Source: Dehalococcoidia bacterium
GTDB taxonomy: Bacteria > Chloroflexota > Dehalococcoidia > GIF9 > AB-539-J10
Direction of reading: 5' to 3'
DNA: 11,453 nucleotides
NCBI GenBank assembly: GCA_029859145.1
Contig: JAOUDT010000020.1
Location: 1 to 11,453, forward strand
Shown here: one piece after another, positions 7,229 through 11,453 of the stretch
How the letters are laid out: every line of letters begins with the position of its first letter
Position numbering within the stretch: the first letter of the stretch is position 1
Notes under the pieces: generated by a model
What the model saw: the letters and a program-made list of their open reading frames with translations, nothing else
Databases searched by the model: none
What the model was told of the DNA's origin: nothing
Made by a program: the position numbers and the translations under genes

Positions 7229-8371
7229 TCACGGGCGATTGAGCGCCTGCTCCAAGTCGTCGGTTAAATCATCAACATTCTCCAAGCCGACCGACAATCG
7301 AATCAGTTGACTGGTAATCCCTGTGCTTTCCCTACAATCCTGAGGCATCGAGGCATGACTCATGGTAGCCGGATGCTCGACAAGGGAAGTGATGCCGCCC
7401 AGCGATTCCGCCAGGGAAAAGACCCTGAGCCTCCTCAGAAAGGTATTAACGCCTCTAATACCCCCGGTCAGTTCAAATGACACTACTCCACCGAATCCCT
7501 TCATCTGCTTCTTGGCGATTGCGTGTCCCGGATGAGACTCGAGCCCAGGATACAGTACCTTCTTCACAGCGGGGTGTCTGTCAAGATACTCTGCCACAGC
7601 TAGAGCATTCTCTTGGTGCTGTCTCATTCTTACCGGAAGGGTCTCAATCCCACGGAGCACCAGCCAGCAGTCGAATGGAGAAGCGCAAGTCCCCATAGCA
7701 TTAAGTAGAAACTGTAGCCTTTGGGTTAGTTCGTCAGTGGTGGTTACCACAGCGCCACCCACAACATCGCAGTGTCCGTTGAGATACTTGGTGGTAGAGT
7801 GGACAACAAGGTCAATTCCATATTCAATCGGTCGTAAAAAATATGGAGTGGCAAAGGTATTGTCTACTACTGTCAGCAGCTTATGCCTTCTGGCGATATC
7901 AACTACCATCTCAAGGTCAATAATGTTCAACAATGGATTTGAAGGGGTTTCCAGCCACAACATCCTAGTATTGGGTCTTATTGCCTCCTCGATCCTTTTA
8001 CCATCGTTCATACGTAGAAAAGTGAACTCCAGTCCAAAGGCAGTCATTACATCCTGGAATAATCTGTAGGTCCCTCCGTAGACATCATCTCCCGAGATGA
8101 CATGGTCACCTCTCTTCAAAAGGTGCATAACCGTTGTCTCGGCAGCCATGCCGGTCGCGAAGGCGAAGCCGGCTTTGCCTCCTTCAAGCCGAGCGATAGT
8201 ATCTTCTAGAACTTTTCTCGTGGGATTTGCTGAGCGGGAGTAATCCCACCCCCTTGTCTTGTCCACATCCTCAAACACAAATGTTGATGTCTGATAGATG
8301 GGCACTGATACAGCGCCAGTAGCGGCATCTGGCCTGTCCCCGGTATGAATGGCCATCGTTTCAAATCTCAT
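7229..8371 (-). CDS. metB: cystathionine gamma-synthase/gamma-lyase family PLP enzyme
   Basis: Protein of 380 residues of the Cys/Met-metabolism PLP family. Visible are DYSRSANPT (43-51), FATGMAA, DDVYGGTYRLF (95-105), ETPSNP, VVDNTFATP around D170, Schiff-base lysine K195 in HSTTKYLNGH and SLAESLGGITSLVEHPATMSH with E322. The glycine in VYGGT, where methionine gamma-lyase has cysteine, and the AESLGG glutamate argue for a cystathionine synthase or lyase rather than methionine gamma-lyase. Synthase would join cysteine to activated homoserine toward methionine; lyase would run reverse transsulfuration to cysteine. Neighbouring cysE, cysK and thrC fit synthase somewhat better, but both activities are possible. 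The start codon overlaps the cysE stop as ATGA, with GGGAGGGGG upstream. Confidence 0.92.
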   Translation of the reverse strand: MRFETMAIHTGDRPDAATGAVSVPIYQTSTFVFEDVDKTRGWDYSRSANPTRKVLEDTIARLEGGKAGFAFATGMAAETTVMHLLKRGDHVISGDDVYGGTYRLFQDVMTAFGLEFTFLRMNDGKRIEEAIRPNTRMLWLETPSNPLLNIIDLEMVVDIARRHKLLTVVDNTFATPYFLRPIEYGIDLVVHSTTKYLNGHCDVVGGAVVTTTDELTQRLQFLLNAMGTCASPFDCWLVLRGIETLPVRMRQHQENALAVAEYLDRHPAVKKVLYPGLESHPGHAIAKKQMKGFGGVVSFELTGGIRGVNTFLRRLRVFSLAESLGGITSLVEHPATMSHASMPQDCRESTGITSQLIRLSVGLENVDDLTDDLEQALNRP

Positions 8372-9081
8372 ATTCCCCCTCCCTGGCTGAATACTGCTTC
8401 TACAATTATCTTCTCAGGTAATTCGTCTCTGGGAGACGCTATTCCGCTGACATTCTCCAGGTTTTTCAGACGTTCCTCCAGTTTGTCTTGTTCCTTCAAG
8501 ACGAACCTGATGGCTTCCGCTACAGGGTCGGGTAAGTTACCATGCTCCAAATCCACCAGCGGTTCTCGGTGGTCCCCTACTATTTTCCCTGGAATTCCCA
8601 CTACGGTAGCGCCAGGCGGTACTGACTTCACCACTACTGAGCCAGCACCAACCCGAACTCTGTCACCTATTGCGATTGAGCCCAAAGCTACCGCACCAGT
8701 TCCCATCACCACATTATTGCCGATGGTGGGGTGGCGTTTGCCCTTCTTTAAAGTTGTGCCCCCCAGAACCACCCCTTGGTACAGCAAGACATCGTCTCCA
8801 ATCTCGGCTGTCTCCCCGATTACTGTCCCCGCTCCATGATCAATGAAGAACCGCTTGCCGATTCTGGCTCCAGGATGAATTTCAATGCCTGTTAGGAAAC
8901 GATTGATGTGAGAAAGGAGACGAGCCAGGAACTGCAACCTGTGTTGCCAGAAGAAGTGAGCGACACGGTGCAACCACAGAGCATGGAGTCCGGGATAGCA
9001 GAAAATAACCTCTAGCGCGCTCCTCGCCGCCGGATCTTTGAGGAAAACCGTTTGGATATCTTCTCTTAACGTCTTGAACAC
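8368..9081 (-). CDS. cysE: serine O-acetyltransferase
   Basis: Enzyme of 237 residues that acetylates L-serine with acetyl-CoA, the first committed step of cysteine synthesis. The short N-terminal helical part (about 1-65) is followed by the left-handed beta-helix of hexapeptide repeats (about 66-170). Catalytic features are DHGAGTVIGE (D81, H82) and the second histidine H117 in KRHPTIGNNV. A charged, probably helical tail (about 175-215) leads to the extreme C-terminus GGGI; the last isoleucine is the residue known to insert into the CysK active site to form the cysteine synthase complex. The start is GTG at 9081 with AAGGGG upstream; no ATG fits. It starts 20 bases after cysK and overlaps the next gene by 4 bases. 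Feedback inhibition by cysteine is typical of the family but cannot be verified here. Confidence 0.96.
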   Translation of the reverse strand: MFKTLREDIQTVFLKDPAARSALEVIFCYPGLHALWLHRVAHFFWQHRLQFLARLLSHINRFLTGIEIHPGARIGKRFFIDHGAGTVIGETAEIGDDVLLYQGVVLGGTTLKKGKRHPTIGNNVVMGTGAVALGSIAIGDRVRVGAGSVVVKSVPPGATVVGIPGKIVGDHREPLVDLEHGNLPDPVAEAIRFVLKEQDKLEERLKNLENVSGIASPRDELPEKIIVEAVFSQGGGI

Positions 9082-9101
9082 AGAACTGCCCCTTCTTTGA
9101 T

Positions 9102-10115
9102 TTACGGGCCTGGTGTTGTCGGATAAAGCTCCTGAAAGAGCCAGGTGGACAGGTAGCGCTCTCCCGTGTCAGGCAAAATCACCACGATAAGCTTGCCTTT
9201 ATTCTCTGCTCTCTTGGCTACCTCCAACGCTGCCCAAGTCGCGGCACCTGAAGATATCCCCGCCAATATCCCTTCTTCTTTGGCCAATCTTCTGGCCATT
9301 ATTCCGGCATCCTCATTGCTGACACTGATAATCTCGTCAACCAGATCTTGCCTGAGAATCTGGGGTATAAATCCTGCACCAATACCCTGAATCCTATGAG
9401 GACCGGGCTTGCCGCCGGAAAGTACGGGTGAAGCTGCTGGCTCAACAGCAATAGCCTTAAATTCAGGTTTCCTTTTCTTTATGACCTCAGTTACTCCGGT
9501 GATTGTCCCTCCCGTTCCTACACCGGAGACCAGAATATCTACTTCACCCCCGGTGTCCCTCCAAATCTCTTCGGCGGTGGTCAGGCGGTGTATCTCCGGG
9601 TTTGCCGGGTTGTTGAACTGCTGCGGCATAAAGTAATTGGGATTTTCCGCCACCAATTGTTCCGCCTTCCTTACCGCTCCTGTCATCCCCTCCGCCCCAG
9701 GAGTCAGGACAAGGTCGGCACCGAAAACACTCAGCAACTGCCTTCGCTCCAGAGACATGGTATCAGGCATGGTGAGGATGAGCCGATATCCTCTGGCAGC
9801 GCAAACGAAAGCCAGGGCGATTCCGGTGTTGCCGCTGGTCGGCTCGACGATCACCGTATTTCTGTCGATGAACCCTCGCTCTTCGGCGTCAACAATCATT
9901 GCTACCCCGATTCTGTCCTTTACACTTCCAAGGGGATTAAAGGATTCAAGCTTAGCCACGACTTTTGCCTTCACCCCCTGAGTTATATGGTTCAGCCTGA
10001 CCAAGGGCGTGTTCCCGATTAGCTCGGTAGAGTCCTTAGCTATCCCTCTAGTTAGTTTCGGTATCTCCACTGTCTTGTATTGCAGCCTCTCCCCGTTTCG
10101 GCCTATCTTTATCAT
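9102..10115 (-). CDS. cysK: cysteine synthase (O-acetylserine sulfhydrylase)
   Basis: PLP enzyme of 337 residues that replaces the acetyl group of O-acetylserine with sulfide to give cysteine. Motifs: ELIGNTPLVRLN (31-42), Schiff-base lysine K66 in NPLGSVKDRIG, the substrate loop TSGNTG (93-98), the phosphate-binding GTGGTITG (200-207), and the C-terminal ISSGAA (288-293) and PDTGERYLST. An N-terminal extension of about 25 residues precedes the usual start region. The ATG at 10115 was chosen for its AGGAGG 8 bases upstream; the frame extends back to a TTG at 10187 without a ribosome site. The partner CysE ends with the isoleucine tail, so a regulatory complex is likely. A cystathionine beta-synthase activity cannot be excluded by sequence alone, but adjacency to cysE strongly favours CysK. 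Confidence 0.95.
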   Translation of the reverse strand: MIKIGRNGERLQYKTVEIPKLTRGIAKDSTELIGNTPLVRLNHITQGVKAKVVAKLESFNPLGSVKDRIGVAMIVDAEERGFIDRNTVIVEPTSGNTGIALAFVCAARGYRLILTMPDTMSLERRQLLSVFGADLVLTPGAEGMTGAVRKAEQLVAENPNYFMPQQFNNPANPEIHRLTTAEEIWRDTGGEVDILVSGVGTGGTITGVTEVIKKRKPEFKAIAVEPAASPVLSGGKPGPHRIQGIGAGFIPQILRQDLVDEIISVSNEDAGIMARRLAKEEGILAGISSGAATWAALEVAKRAENKGKLIVVILPDTGERYLSTWLFQELYPTTPGP

Positions 10116-10195
10116 CCCGCTTTCCTCCTGATCATAAGCGCAATAATCAACAAGACGCCTATCCCGTTCCTGAACACATTTTCTCAATCACATCC

Positions 10196-10375
10196 TCATC
10201 CTCTCCAGCTACTTCTACTTGAAAGCCTACTGTTTTTATCATCATCTCTCCGTACAAAAACTACCGGACACTCTGGATTAGAGCACCTGGACTTGCCAGT
10301 GCGACCTACCTTCGTCAGCGGCTTCTCGCAAGTCGGGCACTTTAACGCATTCCTATTAGCTTTCCTATCCATCAT
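10196..10375 (-). CDS. small zinc-ribbon protein
   Basis: Protein of 59 residues with one compact four-cysteine ribbon: KCPTCEKPL followed by SRCSNPECPVVFVRR, spaced C-x2-C-x14-C-x4-C, a knuckle typical of zinc ribbons. The rest is basic and serine-rich, with a hydrophilic C-terminus. The frame is open back to an ATG at 10393, but AAGGAG sits 6 bases before the ATG at 10375 (and 9 before a second adjacent ATG), so the shorter form is preferred. It lies between rrf2 and cysK in the same direction and probably in the same transcript. The fold may bind nucleic acid or just zinc; no function is recognised. Its small size and clear cysteine spacing make it a real, easily missed gene. Confidence 0.72.
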   Translation of the reverse strand: MMDRKANRNALKCPTCEKPLTKVGRTGKSRCSNPECPVVFVRRDDDKNSRLSSRSSWRG

Positions 10376-10393
10376 TTCAATCTCCTTCGTCAT

Positions 10394-10542
10394 TCAGGCT
10401 TAATTTCGAGGCAATCCCTCAAGGCCTGAACCGACTTCTTACAAGCTTGCTCAAAATCGTCCGGCTCTACAGCATCACCTTCTCGACCTTGTGCTTTCTC
10501 CGTAATTTTCGACGCCTTTTCGTACGCCGGGACAAACCGTGC
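10394..10542 (-). other. open frame continuing past the rrf2 stop, no start codon seen
   Basis: Directly after the TGA of rrf2 the same frame stays open for 49 codons to a TGA at about 10392-10394. The translation is plausible, hydrophilic and helical in style (for example VPAYEKASKITEKAQGRE and DFEQACKKSVQALRDC). There is no ATG or GTG in it, and the only TTG is near the end. Rrf2 proteins normally end in MYYI, so the stop is the natural end of that gene. This could be a decayed small gene, a rare-start peptide or chance. Confidence 0.25.
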
Positions 10543-10986
10543 TCAAATGTAATACATCCCTGTCTCAATCTGTCCCTTCTGTCTTTGCCGCTCAACCAGA
10601 TCCTGCAGGGTCGTAGAATCCAAAACCTGACTCATCGCAATCTTCATCTCAACCCATACATCCCGAGTAACACAAAACTCGGAGCGGTGGCATAGTTTGG
10701 GATTATCGATACAGTCCACAGGGGCGATAGAGCCCTCGAGAAGTTCAAGCACTTCGCTGAGCTTGATTTCTGTCGGAGCTTTAAGTAGCAGGACACCACC
10801 GCGAGCCCCCCGTGTGCTCTTAACCAAGCCAGCAGCTATAAGAGGAGCGATCAAATGCTCCAGATATGGCAGCGAAACCTCTTGCCTGCGGGCAATATCC
10901 TTTAGTAGAACCAACCCCTCGCCTTGATGAAGGGCCAAATCCAAAAGTGCCCTGAGTCCATATCGTCCCCTAGTAGAAAGCTTCAT
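10543..10986 (-). CDS. Rrf2-family transcription regulator with three cysteines (IscR/CymR-like)
   Basis: Regulator of 147 residues. The N-terminal winged helix-turn-helix starts with MKLSTRGRYGLRALLDLA and continues with VSLPYLEHLIAPLIAAGLV and the wing RGARGG. The second half has C92, C99 and C105, nearly the C92/C98/C104 arrangement that holds the [2Fe-2S] cluster in IscR. This suggests that DNA binding responds to Fe-S status or redox state, unlike CymR of Bacillus, which acts by complexing CysK. Both modes are conceivable because cysK is downstream. It heads the cysteine operon, has its own promoter, and a palindrome on its transcript start fits autoregulation. The ATG has only a weak ribosome site (GCAGAAG). 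The protein ends MYYI, a common Rrf2 ending. Confidence 0.94.
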   Translation of the reverse strand: MKLSTRGRYGLRALLDLALHQGEGLVLLKDIARRQEVSLPYLEHLIAPLIAAGLVKSTRGARGGVLLLKAPTEIKLSEVLELLEGSIAPVDCIDNPKLCHRSEFCVTRDVWVEMKIAMSQVLDSTTLQDLVERQRQKGQIETGMYYI

Positions 10987-11002
10987 TGACTTCTGCTCGA
11001 TT

Positions 11003-11021
11003 GTTGACTAAACTAATCAAC
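11003..11021. promoter_or_regulatory. imperfect palindrome, probable Rrf2 operator
   Basis: GTTGACTAAACTAATCAAC: the outer five bases on each side match as an inverted repeat (GTTGA/TCAAC) and inner TA steps also match. It begins just downstream of the rrf2 -10 box, at or right after the expected transcript start, a typical position for autorepression. The TTGACT/AGTTTAGTCAA style resembles sites of IscR/CymR-type regulators. Binding is inferred, not shown. Confidence 0.6.
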
Positions 11022-11028
11022 TTAGTAC

Positions 11029-11057
11029 ATAATAGACCGCTATCACAAACTTGTCAA
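11029..11057 (-). promoter_or_regulatory. sigma70-type promoter of rrf2-cys operon
   Basis: Minus strand TTGACA (11057-11052), 17-base spacer, TATTAT (11034-11029). This is a perfect -35 with a five-of-six -10 at ideal spacing. Transcription would start near 11022, giving a leader of about 35 bases that contains the palindrome. Confidence 0.8.
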
Positions 11058-11060
11058 GTT

Positions 11061-11090
11061 TTGAAAAAACGGGCCGATGTGAGATATGAT
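11061..11090 (+). promoter_or_regulatory. sigma70-type promoter of cysS
   Basis: Plus strand TTGAAA (11061-11066), 18-base spacer, TATGAT (11085-11090). Its -35 lies 3 bases from the -35 of the divergent rrf2 promoter, so the two polymerases would compete for the same space. Transcription would start near 11097. Confidence 0.6.
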
Positions 11091-11103
11091 TCGTTGAATA
11101 GGG

Positions 11104-11131
11104 CTCAGACAGCCATCAATCGGTGTCTGGG
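11104..11131 (+). promoter_or_regulatory. hairpin in the cysS leader touching the ribosome site
   Basis: CAGACA (11106-11111) pairs with TGTCTG (11124-11129); CC/GG can add two more pairs inside a small loop past a one-base bulge, and CT/GG may extend the base outward. The 3' arm runs into the GGGGG that serves as ribosome binding site for cysS at 11140. It could modulate translation. No terminator run of T follows. Confidence 0.4.
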
Positions 11132-11139
11132 GGAAACAG

Positions 11140-11453
11140 ATGAAAGTGTTTAATACTTTGGCTGGGCAAAAAGAGGATTTTCATCCCCGCGGCGAAGTCG
11201 TGACCATGTATGTCTGCGGAATTACCGCTTATGACGAAAGCCATATCGGGCATGCCATGACCTACATAATCTTCGACGTAATCAAGCGGTACTTGAAATT
11301 CAAGGGCTATAAAGTTAAACATGTGCAAAACTTCACCGACATTGACGATAAGATTATAGAACGTGCCAACCGTTCGGGGATGCCGCCAGCGGAGTTGGCC
11401 AATAAATACACTGACCAGTACTTTGCTAATATGGATGCATTGAACTTAGAGCG
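11140..11453 (+). CDS. cysS: cysteinyl-tRNA synthetase, 5' part
   Basis: First 104 codons of a class I aminoacyl-tRNA synthetase that charges tRNA-Cys; the gene runs off the right edge. The N-terminus has the zinc-ligand cysteine C26 in MYVCGITAYD and the adenylate-site HIGH motif at 35-38 in SHIGHAM, followed by VQNFTDIDDKII (62-73), a hallmark of CysS. The usual CGPT is CGIT here and the familiar HIGNAR is HIGHAM, small deviations of the kind seen in CysS subgroups. The ATG has GGGGG 6 bases upstream. It is transcribed divergently from the cysteine operon and shares its control region, so co-regulation by the Rrf2 protein is possible. Confidence 0.95.
   Translation, partial: MKVFNTLAGQKEDFHPRGEVVTMYVCGITAYDESHIGHAMTYIIFDVIKRYLKFKGYKVKHVQNFTDIDDKIIERANRSGMPPAELANKYTDQYFANMDALNLE

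Noticed and set aside
7229..8371. Methionine gamma-lyase
   Set aside because: The motif is VYGGT with glycine where the lyase has cysteine, and the AESLGG glutamate is of the cystathionine synthase/lyase type.
10116..10187. N-terminal extension of CysK to a TTG at 10187
   Set aside because: No ribosome site for the TTG, while ATG at 10115 follows AGGAGG.
10543..10545. TGA at the end of rrf2 as a selenocysteine codon
   Set aside because: Rrf2 proteins commonly end in MYYI and no convincing SECIS-like hairpin follows the TGA.
10987..11139. T-box riboswitch upstream of cysS
   Set aside because: The expected transcript leader is only about 43 bases and no T-box sequence or terminator/antiterminator pair is visible.
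1..11453. CRISPR arrays, tRNA or rRNA genes, insertion sequences, phage genes
   Set aside because: Read on both strands; no spaced repeats, tRNA cloverleaf, transposase motifs or terminal inverted repeats were seen.

Overview
This window is a bacterial chromosomal segment of about 11.5 kb with roughly balanced base composition. Fourteen of the fifteen genes lie on the minus strand, with a divergent cysS at the right edge. The proteins have no obvious contamination by phage or insertion-sequence genes. A standalone NIL protein, a tandem of DUF2318-like lipoproteins, a PKD-repeat membrane protein and a three-cysteine Rrf2 regulator together recall anaerobic Chloroflexota of the Dehalococcoidia type. 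That assignment is an impression from gene style, not something the sequence proves.

Layout, in the direction of minus-strand transcription (right to left). A compact divergent control region (10987-11139) holds back-to-back sigma70-type promoters for rrf2 (minus) and cysS (plus), with an imperfect palindrome just downstream of the rrf2 -10 box that looks like an autoregulatory Rrf2 operator. Then come rrf2 (IscR/CymR-like, with three cysteines), a small zinc-ribbon protein, cysK, cysE and a cystathionine gamma-synthase/lyase. These are followed, with gaps of about 10 bases or overlaps, by an FtsX/MacB-type ABC permease, its ATPase, and two paralogous DUF2318/FtrD-like lipoproteins carrying CPPCH...CxxC...C motifs. 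Next are a single-pass PKD-repeat protein and a threonine synthase. A separate extended -10 promoter then drives a last group: a standalone NIL-domain protein, a NifS/IscS cysteine desulfurase, and a PurM/HypE-like (AIR synthase-related) protein cut by the left edge.

How it fits together. cysE and cysK make cysteine from serine. The gamma-family PLP enzyme and threonine synthase sit at the homoserine/homocysteine branch. NifS takes sulfur from cysteine for Fe-S clusters and other sulfur uses, and CysS charges cysteine on tRNA. A regulator with IscR-spaced cysteines at the head suggests that cysteine supply is tied to Fe-S status. The unexpected part is the extracytoplasmic module in the middle of this amino-acid operon (FtsX-like permease with a periplasmic CxxC, ATPase, two cysteine-rich lipoproteins, PKD protein). 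It resembles the ABC/DUF2318 half of p19/Fet-type iron loci, but no Ftr1 permease or P19 protein is visible here. The most interesting hypothesis is a co-regulated iron (or thiol/metal) handling and cysteine/Fe-S supply unit. No stretch longer than about 170 bases lacks a gene.
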